A DNA stretch of 64,000 bases from Candidatus Gastranaerophilales bacterium (GTDB lineage Bacteria; Cyanobacteriota; Vampirovibrionia; Gastranaerophilales; Gastranaerophilaceae), in contig CALVEN010000001.1 in assembly GCA_944326585.1 (NCBI GenBank), positions 124,001 through 188,000 of the forward strand, in the 5' to 3' direction. This document shows positions 51,739-60,702 of the stretch, piece after piece (the first letter of the stretch is position 1; each line of letters starts with the position of its first letter). A program made the position numbers and the translations under genes. The notes below the pieces were generated by a model. It saw only the letters and a program-made list of their open reading frames with translations. It did not search any database and was not told the origin of the DNA.

Positions 51739-52061
51739 AATTCCCTCTCAAAAATTGTATATTTCTATTTTACGACAAAAATGGAAATATAAAAGAAATA
51801 ATTTGAGAATTATTGTCGGGCAAGTATGCCCAACCTATCAGCTCAAGATAACAAAGAAACCCTCATCCGAATTTCTAAACTCGCAGGTGCTCGTCAAGAA
51901 ATTCTACCTTTTCCCGGAGGGAGAGGGGGTGGCTGAGCCACGACAAGATAATGTCATTCTAAGCGTTAGCGAAGAATCTCTTGTTTCATGAGATCCTTCG
52001 GGCTTCGCCCTCAGGATGACCTGTAAAGTCCCACAATGACCTAATGTGCTGTCACACCCCA
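51739..52061. repeat. Repeat-filled intergenic region
   Basis: Holds a GTCGGGCAAGTATGCCCAAC palindromic repeat (51815-51838), an ACCCTCATCC...GGAGGGAGAGGG unit (about 51871-51929), and a full GTCATTCTAAGC...CTCAGGATGAC repeat (51953-52020). No gene was found. Confidence 0.6.
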
Positions 52062-53315
52062 TTAATCACCTAGGCAAACCGCCTGAGGAGATGAAAGGTT
52101 ACGGGCCTCGAGGTACAGGCGCGTACGGGTAGGGCCGAAGGAGCGGCGGTACGCGTAATGGTCAGGATACTCCTCGCCGGGCCAAATGCTGAAGTAAGAG
52201 CCTTGAGAGGCTGTGAAGCCGAGCTCTGCTACTTTGTCATAGTCTAATGTTAAACCTGATTTGTCTGTTTTGGCACCTATGCCTGATGTGTTGTAGACAT
52301 AGTTAGCTATATCTGCCAGCTGTGCCATTGTTGGCATTTTGCTAACACCGCCGCAAGTTTTAACAGCACCTGCCCAGTAATCACTATCGTAATAACATCT
52401 TTTTATCCCAAGGTCACCTTTTAATTGTTCACACTCAGCTTTAGTAATAGGTTCAGGCTTAAACGGAGCCATAAAACAAGTACCGTTGATTTCGAACGCA
52501 CAGTTGCTTCCGTCAAGCGATTCTACGTTAATCGAGCGTAAATCTTTCTGCTGAGTGTTAGGAGTTTTAAATCCTGTGGTATCATAAAGAATAGCTAAAC
52601 AACTTGTGCCGGTGAACTGGTTAGTATAAGGATTTTCTTTACATTCGGGATTATATGCAATTAAGCCTGTAGTTCCGTTAGCAAATTGCACCCCTATGAG
52701 TTCGGTATCCCAATCATCTTGTCCAAAATTAGAGGCATTTTTAATTTTAGTCATATCGACTTCTTCTTCGTCAGCACCCCAGTAGACTTTATCTTCAAAA
52801 CAAGACATTAAATCGTTATTTGGACAAACTTTATTTATCTTAAAGTATTTTCCTAAAGCATTAACAAAATCCGCAGTAGACTTGTAACCTGCAAGGACTT
52901 GTTGAGTATTCATTTGTCTTAAGGCTTCTTCAAGTTTACGTTCAAAGACAGAAGCAGAAGTATTCCAAGCTTTATTTTGGTAATTCGCAACAAGCGTCGG
53001 AATAGTCATAGCAGCGACAATGCCTATGATTGCAAGGGTAATCAAGACCTCTGCAAGAGTAAACGCAACACGTTTTGCGTGAGTGGAGTGAGTGAGGTGA
53101 CTAGCGTGAGGTTTGTGTTTACTGTGAGCTTTGCTCACATATTTGTCATGCAGAACTTTACAAAGCGAACCAAAATTTCTGTCATGCTGAACTTGTTTCA
53201 GCATCTCATTAACTTTTTGAGATCCTTCGGCTATCGCCTCAGGATGACCTGTAAAATAACTGTCTGCGGAGGTTAAGCTAACTGCCCCCCCCCCCTCTGA
53301 GTGAAAAGTAGTCAT
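52062..53315 (-). CDS. Type IV prepilin-like protein with C-type-lectin-like, possibly hypervariable C-terminus (pilin locus 4)
   Basis: 417 residues as read from an ATG at 53315; the better start is the ATG at 53334 (GGAGG upstream), which is one G out of frame. The leader is built from repeat DNA (GHPEAIAEGSQKVNEMLKQV; VSKAHSK). KRVAFTLAEVLITLAIIG near residue 80 is the cleavage and helix site. The body has six or more cysteines. The last ~110 residues (CGGVSKMPTMAQLADIANYV ... AVCLGD) resemble a C-type-lectin-like display domain, whose final ~35 codons have aberrant base use. Surface adhesin role inferred. Confidence 0.75.
   Translation of the reverse strand: MTTFHSEGGGAVSLTSADSYFTGHPEAIAEGSQKVNEMLKQVQHDRNFGSLCKVLHDKYVSKAHSKHKPHASHLTHSTHAKRVAFTLAEVLITLAIIGIVAAMTIPTLVANYQNKAWNTSASVFERKLEEALRQMNTQQVLAGYKSTADFVNALGKYFKINKVCPNNDLMSCFEDKVYWGADEEEVDMTKIKNASNFGQDDWDTELIGVQFANGTTGLIAYNPECKENPYTNQFTGTSCLAILYDTTGFKTPNTQQKDLRSINVESLDGSNCAFEINGTCFMAPFKPEPITKAECEQLKGDLGIKRCYYDSDYWAGAVKTCGGVSKMPTMAQLADIANYVYNTSGIGAKTDKSGLTLDYDKVAELGFTASQGSYFSIWPGEEYPDHYAYRRSFGPTRTRLYLEARNLSSPQAVCLGD
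52076..52190 (-). other. Candidate DGR variable region at the 3' end of pilin 4
   Basis: Strongly GC-rich and A-poor compared with the surrounding AT-rich gene. Codons such as GAC, TAC, CGC, TCC, TTC, GGC, ACC, CTC, GCC and AAC fit mutagenised AAC/AAT template positions. Followed by the constant end AVCLGD. No template repeat or reverse transcriptase lies in the window. Confidence 0.5.
53181..53248. repeat. GTCAT...ATGAC repeat translated within pilin 4
   Basis: Plus strand GTCATGCTGAAC...CTCAGGATGAC. Translated on the minus strand as HPEAIAEGSQKVNEMLKQVQ. Same family as 42374-42439 and 51953-52020. Confidence 0.75.
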
Positions 53316-53334
53316 AGTGCGTATTTGCGTTCAT
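53278..53334 (-). other. Leader ORF of pilin 4 with 11-G tract
   Basis: Starts at ATG 53334 after GGAGG, reads MNANTHYDYFSLRGGGGS and stops. Eleven Gs (53295-53285, minus strand). Ten Gs would join it in frame to the prepilin (LRGGGAVSLTSADSY). Confidence 0.65.
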
Positions 53335-53358
53335 TTGTTTAACCTCCATTGTGGTATT

Positions 53359-53387
53359 ATTATATCAAATTCAAGCTCCAAGTGCAA
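53359..53387 (-). promoter_or_regulatory. Promoter of pilin locus 4
   Basis: Minus strand TTGCAC (53387-53382), 17-bp spacer, TATAAT (53364-53359). Confidence 0.72.
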
Positions 53388-53410
53388 GAGATTAAGATAA
53401 TATTAAAATA

Positions 53411-53439
53411 TTGAGCCGGCAGGGAATTTATAATATAAT
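53411..53439 (+). promoter_or_regulatory. Promoter of lpxA
   Basis: TTGAGC (53411-53416), 17-bp spacer, TATAAT (53434-53439); AGAGAGG before the ATG at 53472. Confidence 0.68.
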
Positions 53440-53471
53440 TAGTTTATCGTAAGTTAAGAAGAGAGGTAATT

Positions 53472-54287
53472 ATGATAGACAAGACAGCAGTTATTCATCC
53501 GTCAGCACAGATTGCGGAAGATGCGATTATAGGCCCGTACGTTGTTATAGGCGAAAATGTAAAAATCGGCAGCAAAACAAGAGTTATTGCAAATGCCTAT
53601 ATTGAACATGCAGAAATCGGCGAAAGATGTACGATTTCTCCGTTTGCAACAATCGGTTCGGAACCGCAGGATTTAGGATATAAAGGTGAAGAAACAAAAG
53701 TTGTAATCGGCGATGATACTATCATAAAAGAAAACGTAACTATTCACAGAGGCGCTGCATGCGGCGATTTTACCACAAGAATAGGCAACAAATGTTTACT
53801 GATGGTCGGATCTCATATTGCTCATAACTGTGTACTTGAAGATCAGGTTATTCTCGCAAATCTTGTAACTTTAGGCGGGCACGTTCATGTCGGATTCGGT
53901 GCGTTTGTCGGCGGTATGTGTGTGTTTCATCAAAATGTAAGAATAGGTGATATGGCGATTATATCAGGATTTTCAGCTTCCCGTCAGGATATTTTACCTT
54001 ATTCAAAATGCGACGGACGTCCTGCTTATCCGTGCGGACTTAATGTTGTTGCCATGAAACGCCGCGGAATTCCTCAGGAAACCAGAACTGCAGTAAATGA
54101 AGCTTTTAAACTTCTTATCTCAGACGAATTTAACACAACTCAGGCTATTGAAAAAATTAAGGCCGAAATTCCGATGAATGAATATATTGAAAAAATGATT
54201 GAATTTATTCAAACATCAAAACGCGGAGTTTTATTAAAATCTCACAAACACTGTCACCATTCATTAGAAGGCGGCGAAAATGAATAA
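53472..54287 (+). CDS. lpxA: Acyl-ACP--UDP-N-acetylglucosamine O-acyltransferase
   Basis: First step of lipid A synthesis, 271 residues. Left-handed beta-helix hexapeptide repeats fill residues 5-190 (IHPSAQIAEDAIIGPYVVIG; GDDTIIKENVTIHRGA), with catalytic His in VGSHIAHNC and the C-terminal helical domain. Overlaps the M29 aminopeptidase gene by eight bases. The other early lpx genes are on the opposite strand at 57.8-60.1 kb. Confidence 0.94.
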   Translation: MIDKTAVIHPSAQIAEDAIIGPYVVIGENVKIGSKTRVIANAYIEHAEIGERCTISPFATIGSEPQDLGYKGEETKVVIGDDTIIKENVTIHRGAACGDFTTRIGNKCLLMVGSHIAHNCVLEDQVILANLVTLGGHVHVGFGAFVGGMCVFHQNVRIGDMAIISGFSASRQDILPYSKCDGRPAYPCGLNVVAMKRRGIPQETRTAVNEAFKLLISDEFNTTQAIEKIKAEIPMNEYIEKMIEFIQTSKRGVLLKSHKHCHHSLEGGENE

Positions 54288-55386
54288 AACCATCTGGGAT
54301 AAATATGCGGAAGTCCTCGTTGATTATTCGGTTGACGTTCAAAAAGGCGACCTTGTTGAAATCAGATCGGAAAGCGTTTATGCAAAGGATCTTGTAAGAG
54401 CGGTTTATAAACGCGTTCTGGAACGCGGCGGACATCCTTTAGTCAGAACCGGGCTCGGTGATATGGCGGAGTTGTTTATAAAATATGCCTCCGATGAACA
54501 GCTGGATTATGTCGATCCTATTTCAAAATTTGAATATGAAAGAGTTGATAAATTTATTTCCATTGGCAGTCCTTTAAATACAAAAAGTATGAAGCGTGCG
54601 GATCTCAAAAAGCTTGCGCGCAGAGGAAAAGCTACAAAGCCATTATCTGAACTTTTGATGAAGCGTTCTGCAGAGGGTTCTGCCAAATGGGTTATCTGTG
54701 ATGTGCCGACCCATGCTCTTGCTCAGGAAGCCGGCATGTCTTTTGATGAATATGCTGAATTTTTATTCAATTCCTGTTACTTAAATCTGGAAAATCCCGT
54801 CGAAAAATTAAGAGAATTGGACGAAAAACAATCCAAATGGGCTGAATATTTGAATAAAGTTAAAAAATTACACATAACAGGCGACAGAACTGATGTAACG
54901 TTTAACGTAGAAGGCAGAAAGTGGATTAGCTGTTCAGGTTTGAATAATTACCCTGACGGTGAAGTTTTTACATCTCCCGTAGAGGACGGAATAAACGGCG
55001 AAATCTATTTTGATTACCCGCAAAATTACAGAGGAAATGAAGCTCACGGGGTTCATCTTTGGATTGAAAGCGGAAAAGTTGTAAAAGCCTCTGCGGATAA
55101 GGGTGAAGAATTCTTGCACGCAATGCTTGATATGGATGAAGGCTCCCGCGGCATTGGTGAAATTGCAGTCGGCACAAACGATATGATTCAGGAGATTACC
55201 GGCAATATTCTTTTTGATGAAAAAATCGGCGGCGCAATCCATATGGCTGTCGGCGCTTCATATCCTGAAACAGGCGGCAAAAATGTTTCCGGACTTCACT
55301 GGGATTTAATTAAAAATATGAAAAACGGAGGCAAAATTTTTGCCGACGATGTCCTTATTTACGAAAACGGTAAATTTCTTATCTAA
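54280..55386 (+). CDS. M29-family (thermophilic) aminopeptidase
   Basis: 368 residues. Family M29 features include WAEYLNKVKKLHITGDRTDV, FPDGEVFT-like YPDGEVFTSPVEDGINGEI, DMDEGSRGIGEIAVG and the metal-binding GASYPETGGKN with SGLHWDLI. A cytoplasmic metallo-aminopeptidase for broad peptide turnover. Translationally coupled to lpxA. Confidence 0.88.
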   Translation: MNKTIWDKYAEVLVDYSVDVQKGDLVEIRSESVYAKDLVRAVYKRVLERGGHPLVRTGLGDMAELFIKYASDEQLDYVDPISKFEYERVDKFISIGSPLNTKSMKRADLKKLARRGKATKPLSELLMKRSAEGSAKWVICDVPTHALAQEAGMSFDEYAEFLFNSCYLNLENPVEKLRELDEKQSKWAEYLNKVKKLHITGDRTDVTFNVEGRKWISCSGLNNYPDGEVFTSPVEDGINGEIYFDYPQNYRGNEAHGVHLWIESGKVVKASADKGEEFLHAMLDMDEGSRGIGEIAVGTNDMIQEITGNILFDEKIGGAIHMAVGASYPETGGKNVSGLHWDLIKNMKNGGKIFADDVLIYENGKFLI

Positions 55387-55547
55387 GTATACAATTGTTT
55401 GAATATGAAATCACTTGGAATAGCTGTTTCATCAGCGTCCTGCGGTTTCATAAAAATACTCGGATTGTTTTCCGGAAGTTTTTTGTCAAGTTTTTGTATA
55501 ATACTGCCTACTGTGTTGCCTGTTACAGGTTTAATCGGTTCTGCCAT
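55383..55547 (-). CDS. Small hypothetical protein, 54 aa
   Basis: Too short for usual gene callers. AGGAGAAC sits six bases before the ATG at 55547. The protein begins MAEPIKPVTGNTVGSIIQKL and ends with FIFKQLYT; acidic, no membrane segment. Its stop overlaps the end of the aminopeptidase gene (convergent). I prefer it to the plus-strand frames over the same bases because of the ribosome binding site and normal composition. Confidence 0.6.
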   Translation of the reverse strand: MAEPIKPVTGNTVGSIIQKLDKKLPENNPSIFMKPQDADETAIPSDFIFKQLYT

Positions 55548-55675
55548 AATTGTTCTCCTATTCTCAGGGACGGATTTTTTGAGGCAAAACTTTTGGATTT
55601 TACAAATTTTTTTACATAAAGTAACATTGACAAAAATTTTGTAGGGTGTTAATATTTTATTCCCGAGGAGGAAAA

Positions 55676-55996
55676 ATGGTTAAAATATCACCTATTATTG
55701 AAAGATTGTCATCATTGAAAAACGAACAGGTTTATTCCGCTTTTATAGGAGATTATAAAGGGTTTAAAAAAGCCGCAAAAGAATATGCAAAACTTGCTGT
55801 CAGCAACTTTGATGACGCACTAAAAGCTAAAGCCATGGAAGTAAAAGTGCCGTTGTTTTCGCCATATGGTCTAAAAATGGCAAAGGTTTGGTTTTTGAAT
55901 AAATTCAGAATAAAAACACCTGAAGAAAAAACTTTTAAAAAACTCGCAAAAGAGTATAAAATGAAAAAGGATTTTGAAAAAATAGTTAAAAAATAG
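55676..55996 (+). CDS. Hypothetical basic helical protein, 106 aa
   Basis: Start at 55676 after GAGGAGG. Very Lys-rich and helical (SFIGDYKGFKKAAKEYAKLA-type helices; FKKLAKEYKMKKDFEKIVKK), no cysteines and no membrane segment. Not recognised. A terminator follows directly. Confidence 0.65.
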   Translation: MVKISPIIERLSSLKNEQVYSAFIGDYKGFKKAAKEYAKLAVSNFDDALKAKAMEVKVPLFSPYGLKMAKVWFLNKFRIKTPEEKTFKKLAKEYKMKKDFEKIVKK

Positions 55997-56018
55997 GAGG
56001 CTGTTAAAGCCTCCTATT
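55992..56018. terminator. Bidirectional terminator
   Basis: AATAGGAGGCT-GTTAA-AGCCTCCTATT, perfect 11-bp stem between convergent genes. Confidence 0.85.
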
Positions 56019-56024
56019 GATTTA

Positions 56025-57707
56025 TTATGCATTTACTAATGATTTTGAACGTTCTAGCTGCAATGTGCAGGTTGTAACGTCGCATACGCAAGACGGTCCA
56101 AAATACTGAACAGCTCCGGGGAATAAATATCTGTCATTCATTGCCCAGTCTTCTCTGTTTTGTTCCAATTCTTTGAAAACGGGTCCGTCAAGTCTTACTA
56201 ATGCTTTTTGGATAACCGGTTTCATTTCACCGTGGCGTTTTTCCATATTCATCATCATTGTCAAAGGTACACCGCCTGCAATCCATTCATCTGCAGGTGC
56301 TGTAAGGTTTCTGACTGATGACAGGTATCCGGTCAGACCGAAGTTGATTAATGCAAATGCGTTAAAGCCTAATGAGTAGCAGTAATCAGCGTCAAAGTTT
56401 GACGGGAATGCGCATCTTCCTTCATAGCCGAAGAAATGTGACTGCGGTGAGAATTTGCCGATATAGTCACCTTGTGATTTCAATTCATCAAGTCTTGTTG
56501 AAATCATTTCGATTAACAATTTTTCGGTTTCGATTTTTGACACCTGAACATTGCCGTGCGGGTCTCTGTCTGCCAGCAATTGACCTTTGATTAATACAGG
56601 AAGTGAATTGTAAACTTTTGCATTGTCAGGATCAAGTCTGTTTTCCACAATATCAAATTTTTCTCTGATTGTTGTTGCGTTTACAAAGTCAGGGTCTGTT
56701 TCCAATGATGCCATAATATCATTTAAGTTCGCAATCATTGATTTCATTTCCGGTATAAATTCAATCAAGCCTTCCGGAATAATTGCTATACCGAAGTTTT
56801 TACCAATATCTGCACGTTTTACAATGATATTTGTCATGTAATTTACGATTTGTTCAAGTGACATTTTCTTTTCTTCAACTTCTTCGGAAATCAAAGTTAT
56901 ATTTGGCTGAGTTTGGAGTGCAGCTTCCAGCGCAACGTGTGATGCGCTTCTGCCCATAATTTTAATAAAGTGCCAGTATTTTTTTGCGGAATTTGCGTCG
57001 CGTTGGATGTTTCCAATTAATTCTGCGTAAGTTTTTGTTGCAGTGTCAAAGCCGAACGAAATTTCAATCTGATCGTTTTTCAAGTCGCCGTCAATAGTTT
57101 TCGGACATCCGATAACCTGAATTCCCGCGTTATTTTTTACAAACCATTCGGCAAGCATTGCCGCATTTGTGTTTGAATCGTCCCCGCCGATTATTACAAC
57201 AGCGGAAATGTTAAGCTTTTTGCAAACGTCCCATGATTTTTGGAATTGTTCTTCTGTTTCAAGTTTTGTTCTGCCGGAACCTATAATATCAAAACCGCCG
57301 GTATTTCTGTATCTGTCAATAAATTCATCGGTGAATTCCACGTATTTGCCGTCAATAATGCCTGACGGGCCGCCTAAAAATCCGTATAATTTGTTGGAGG
57401 AATTTGCCTGTTTTAATGCGTCATAAAGTCCGGCAATTACGTTGTGTCCTCCAGGTGCTTGACCGCCGGAAAGGATTACGCCTACGTTTCTCGGCTCTGA
57501 TGTTGTCATTGATATAGAATTTTTAAATGTTACAACCGGTTTGCCGTAAGTATTTTTAAATAAATTTTGGATTTGTTCCTGATCTCTTACTGATTGGGTA
57601 GATGATCCTTCAACCAGTTCAAGGCTGTTTATCCCTAATGCAAGACATGCAGGGAGTTTCGGCTGGTATTTTAATCTTTCGATTTGTAATGGTGAAAGTG
57701 TTTTCAT
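56025..57707 (-). CDS. pfp: Diphosphate--fructose-6-phosphate 1-phosphotransferase (PPi-PFK)
   Basis: Reversible glycolytic enzyme using pyrophosphate, 560 residues, the long (plant beta-like) form. [40 protein letters not shown] (Asp in place of the Gly of ATP enzymes, hence PPi use), [11 protein letters not shown] and [15 protein letters not shown] are intact. I chose the ATG at 57707 (GGAAG upstream). Confidence 0.93.
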   Translation of the reverse strand: MKTLSPLQIERLKYQPKLPACLALGINSLELVEGSSTQSVRDQEQIQNLFKNTYGKPVVTFKNSISMTTSEPRNVGVILSGGQAPGGHNVIAGLYDALKQANSSNKLYGFLGGPSGIIDGKYVEFTDEFIDRYRNTGGFDIIGSGRTKLETEEQFQKSWDVCKKLNISAVVIIGGDDSNTNAAMLAEWFVKNNAGIQVIGCPKTIDGDLKNDQIEISFGFDTATKTYAELIGNIQRDANSAKKYWHFIKIMGRSASHVALEAALQTQPNITLISEEVEEKKMSLEQIVNYMTNIIVKRADIGKNFGIAIIPEGLIEFIPEMKSMIANLNDIMASLETDPDFVNATTIREKFDIVENRLDPDNAKVYNSLPVLIKGQLLADRDPHGNVQVSKIETEKLLIEMISTRLDELKSQGDYIGKFSPQSHFFGYEGRCAFPSNFDADYCYSLGFNAFALINFGLTGYLSSVRNLTAPADEWIAGGVPLTMMMNMEKRHGEMKPVIQKALVRLDGPVFKELEQNREDWAMNDRYLFPGAVQYFGPSCVCDVTTCTLQLERSKSLVNA

Positions 57708-57751
57708 AAATTTCTTCCTTCTTATTAGTGTACACACCTATATTTTACTAC

Positions 57752-57784
57752 AAAAATAAAGACTTCCAATATGGAAGTCTTTAT
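57752..57784 (-). terminator. Terminator of the lpx operon
   Basis: AAAGACTTCCA / TGGAAGTCTTT perfect 11-bp stem followed on the minus strand by TTTATTTTTG; it separates fabZ from pfp. Confidence 0.85.
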
Positions 57785-57787
57785 AAA

Positions 57788-58228
57788 TTATTTTAAAGCA
57801 AACATCATATCTGCTTCGACAGCCACTTTACCGTCAACCCGTCCGATACCGTGAGCTTTGCATATAGGACCTTTGACTTTTAAGAGTTCAATTTCCATTT
57901 CAAATTTGTCGCCGGGTCTTACGATATTTTTGAAACGTGCATTTTCAACGCCTGCATAAAGTGCTAATTTGCCGTTGAATTCAGGCATTTTTAATAAAAT
58001 CGGTGCTGAGCATTGTGCCATAGCCTCCAGTTGTAAAACGCCAGGCATAATCGGATTGTTCGGAAAATGTCCCTGGAAAAATCCTTCATTCATTGTCATA
58101 TTTTTGTAACCTTTTGCGTATTTGCCCGGTACACATTCAGTAATTTTATCTACCAGCAAAAAAGGATATCTGTGCGGCAGCATTTCCATAATCTGCATAA
58201 TGTCAAAACTCAATACTTCTTCTGTCAT
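57788..58228 (-). CDS. fabZ: 3-hydroxyacyl-ACP dehydratase FabZ
   Basis: 146 residues, hotdog fold. LPHRYPFLLVDKI, then the catalytic GHFPNNPIMPGV (His) and LQLEAMAQ (Glu). Supplies unsaturated acyl-ACP for fatty acid elongation; its place after lpxC matches the common lpxD-fabZ-lpxA clustering, here with lpxA split off. Confidence 0.93.
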   Translation of the reverse strand: MTEEVLSFDIMQIMEMLPHRYPFLLVDKITECVPGKYAKGYKNMTMNEGFFQGHFPNNPIMPGVLQLEAMAQCSAPILLKMPEFNGKLALYAGVENARFKNIVRPGDKFEMEIELLKVKGPICKAHGIGRVDGKVAVEADMMFALK

Positions 58229-58239
58229 AAATTTTCTCC

Positions 58240-59049
58240 TTATTTAGTTTCTATTAGTTTATCTTTTAAAATTTTTGCAACTTTTAAATGCACGGCGTGT
58301 CCCGCTTCTTTGACAAGGATTTGTGCCTTTAGATTAAGCGGGTTTACGCCTGTTAAATACAAATCTCCTATAACATCAAGGATTTTATGTTTTATAGGTT
58401 CATTTTCGGAACGTAATTCGACCGTGTAGCCGTCATCCGTTAATCCGACGGTATTTTCACGGGTTACACCCTGAGCAAATCCGAACATCTGGAATTTTTT
58501 CAAATCTTTATAAAATCCGAAAGTTCTGGCTTCAATAATTTCATCAGGATTTTTCGGATTGTAATTAACCCAGCGTCTTGTCAAATCCGGATGGTCATAA
58601 TTCACTGCATAAGATATAAACAAATCTTTATCCGGAAGAATTATCATACTGGTTTTGCCGTTCAGATAATAAATCGGTTCAGTAACCGTATAATATTCAG
58701 GTTTTGATTTTTCAATACCGGCTTGTTTAAAAAGTTCAACCCAGCCTTTTGCGCTTCCGTCGAGAGCCGGAACTTCGCTCTCATCCATGCAGATATCAAC
58801 GGAATCTATTCCGCAAAATGCCATTGCGGCTGACAGGTGTTCTTCAAGCATAACTCTTGATTTTTTGTTCCCGAGAGTTACGCAATGATCTGTGGAAATC
58901 AGGTTGTCTATGTCCGCGGTGAAAGCTTCCTCGCCTTTTACAAAATATCTTATTTTACCTTCGTTTGAAGGGAAAAAAGTTACTTTGCAGGGCTTATTTT
59001 TCATCAAGCCGTTACCGGTTATTTCGATTTGTTTTTTGAGTGTTCCCAT
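58240..59049 (-). CDS. lpxC: UDP-3-O-acyl-N-acetylglucosamine deacetylase
   Basis: Zinc amidase committing to lipid A, 269 residues, somewhat short for the family (about 300). MLEEHLSAAMAFCGID carries the first zinc His; HKILDVIGDLYLTG carries the second His and Asp; AGHAVHLKVAK supplies the general acid His. Overlaps lpxD by one base. Confidence 0.92.
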   Translation of the reverse strand: MGTLKKQIEITGNGLMKNKPCKVTFFPSNEGKIRYFVKGEEAFTADIDNLISTDHCVTLGNKKSRVMLEEHLSAAMAFCGIDSVDICMDESEVPALDGSAKGWVELFKQAGIEKSKPEYYTVTEPIYYLNGKTSMIILPDKDLFISYAVNYDHPDLTRRWVNYNPKNPDEIIEARTFGFYKDLKKFQMFGFAQGVTRENTVGLTDDGYTVELRSENEPIKHKILDVIGDLYLTGVNPLNLKAQILVKEAGHAVHLKVAKILKDKLIETK

Positions 59050-60143
59050 TATTCGTTGTGTGCCTCTTCAAAAGCCGTAAGCATCGGTTCATATTTTCTG
59101 AATTTCGCAATGATTTCCTGAGCGTCTTTCATTGTTTTAAGCTGTTTGATAAATTCTTTTCTCGGAACAGCCGGAATACCTACAACGATTGAGCGTTCGG
59201 GGAAGGATTTTGTAACACCGGCTTTTGCTGCAATAATTGTGTCGGAACCGATTTGGATATGATCGGCAAGACCTGCTTGACCGGCAATTACTACTCTGTC
59301 GCCGATTACACAGCTTCCGGCAATACCGACTTGAGATATTAAAAGGCAGCCTTTGCCGATTTTGCAGTTGTGACCAATCATTACCTGATCGTCAATTTTT
59401 GTATCATCACCGATGATTGTATTTTCAATGGTGCCTCTGTCTATTGTTGTATTTGCACCGATTTCTACATTGTTGCCGATTTCAACCGAACCTATTGAAG
59501 GAATTTTGAAGATAACATGTTTTGTTTGAGAACCTTCTTTAATTTCGCCTTCTTTTCTTGCCTGTTCAATATTGTCAGGATTTTCGGTTACAAAGCTGAA
59601 ACCGTCCGCGCCAAGTGAAACCCCGTGGTGTAAAATTACGTAGTTTCCGATTTTTACTCTGTCACCGATATTTACACCGGGGTGGAAAAAGCAGTTTGTG
59701 CCTATTTTTACACCGCTTCCGATGTAGGAATTTGCAAGAATTTTTGAATGATCGCCTATTTCGGCATTTGCAGATATAACAACATTAGGTCCGATTGAAA
59801 CATTTTGACCTAATTTTGCAGTAGGATCAACAACCGCTGTCGGGTGAACACCTTGATTGACAGCAGGCGGCACATAAAAAAGATTTAACAATTTCATCAT
59901 TGCAAGTCTTGGTCTTTCAACTTCAATAGTTGTTAAGCCGTCAATTTGGACACCTAAAGGTACAAGTGCGGCTCTGGCTTTTGATTTTGAAAGGTTGGCG
60001 ATTTCATCTTCGCCGAGGGCAAGTGCCAGAGTTTTTTCATCTGCGAGTAACGGCGGTGCGATGTGTGTAATTTTAACATCTGAGGCTTTGGTAAGCATTC
60101 CGCCTGTAATCTTTGTGATTTCTTCTACCGAAAAAGTCTTCAT
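59049..60143 (-). CDS. lpxD: UDP-3-O-acylglucosamine N-acyltransferase
   Basis: Third lipid A step, 364 residues. An N-terminal uridine-binding domain (1-100), long hexapeptide beta-helix (KLGQNVSIGPNVVISANAEI onwards), catalytic His in YVILHHGVSLGADGF, and a C-terminal helix. The length is typical. Confidence 0.94.
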   Translation of the reverse strand: MKTFSVEEITKITGGMLTKASDVKITHIAPPLLADEKTLALALGEDEIANLSKSKARAALVPLGVQIDGLTTIEVERPRLAMMKLLNLFYVPPAVNQGVHPTAVVDPTAKLGQNVSIGPNVVISANAEIGDHSKILANSYIGSGVKIGTNCFFHPGVNIGDRVKIGNYVILHHGVSLGADGFSFVTENPDNIEQARKEGEIKEGSQTKHVIFKIPSIGSVEIGNNVEIGANTTIDRGTIENTIIGDDTKIDDQVMIGHNCKIGKGCLLISQVGIAGSCVIGDRVVIAGQAGLADHIQIGSDTIIAAKAGVTKSFPERSIVVGIPAVPRKEFIKQLKTMKDAQEIIAKFRKYEPMLTAFEEAHNE

Positions 60144-60146
60144 ATC

Positions 60147-60614
60147 CTACTCCTTTATTTTACTTATTGTATTTGTTGTTGATTTGCCGGGTACAAAGTC
60201 GATAAATTCAACTTTTGTTCCGTTTTTTTTCATAATATCCGCTTCTGGAAGGGTTTCCATATTATAATCCGCGCCTTTTGTATAAACATCGGGTTTGATT
60301 TCATCAAGTAAGTCACGCGGGCTTGTTTCATCAAATAATACCACATAATCAACGCAGTTTAATGCGGTTAATATTTCAGCGCGGTCATTTTCGTTATTAA
60401 TCGGGCGTCCTTCACCTTTAATTAACCTTACCGATTTGTCGGAATTTAAAAGGACTATCAGGTAATCTCCAAACGATTTTGATTTTTGAAGATATCTCAC
60501 ATGTCCTACATGAAGAATATCAAAGCAGCCGTTTGTTGCAACAACGGTTTTTCCGCTTTTTTGAAGATTGCGGACAAATTCTGCTATATTTTCTCTTCTT
60601 AAAATCTGTCCCAT
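60147..60614 (-). CDS. rfaE2: D-glycero-beta-D-manno-heptose 1-phosphate adenylyltransferase (RfaE2 domain)
   Basis: 155 residues from the ATG at 60614 (AAGGGG upstream; an upstream in-frame codon is unsupported). Nucleotidyltransferase motifs TNGCFDILHVGHVRYL and KPDVYTKGADYN. Makes ADP-heptose precursors for the LPS inner core; the kinase half of HldE is a separate gene or missing here. Three bases upstream of lpxD, so in one operon with lipid A genes. The GT9 gene at 61.1 kb could use its product. Confidence 0.88.
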   Translation of the reverse strand: MGQILRRENIAEFVRNLQKSGKTVVATNGCFDILHVGHVRYLQKSKSFGDYLIVLLNSDKSVRLIKGEGRPINNENDRAEILTALNCVDYVVLFDETSPRDLLDEIKPDVYTKGADYNMETLPEADIMKKNGTKVEFIDFVPGKSTTNTISKIKE

Positions 60615-60702
60615 AAATACCCCTTGTGACTTTAATATTTTAGCAGAAAAAACCTTAAAAGTCGCGTCCTTTTTACAAAAAGTAATAAAAGTGAAGTTCA
60701 AT

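Noticed and set aside
51739-52061. DGR template repeat or reverse transcriptase beside pilin 4
   Set aside because: The downstream region was read for a copy of the variable region and for RT motifs; only dispersed palindromic repeats are present.
55395-55644. Plus-strand reading frames of 74 and 81 codons
   Set aside because: They lie antisense to a 54-codon frame with a good ribosome binding site and have no start signal of their own.
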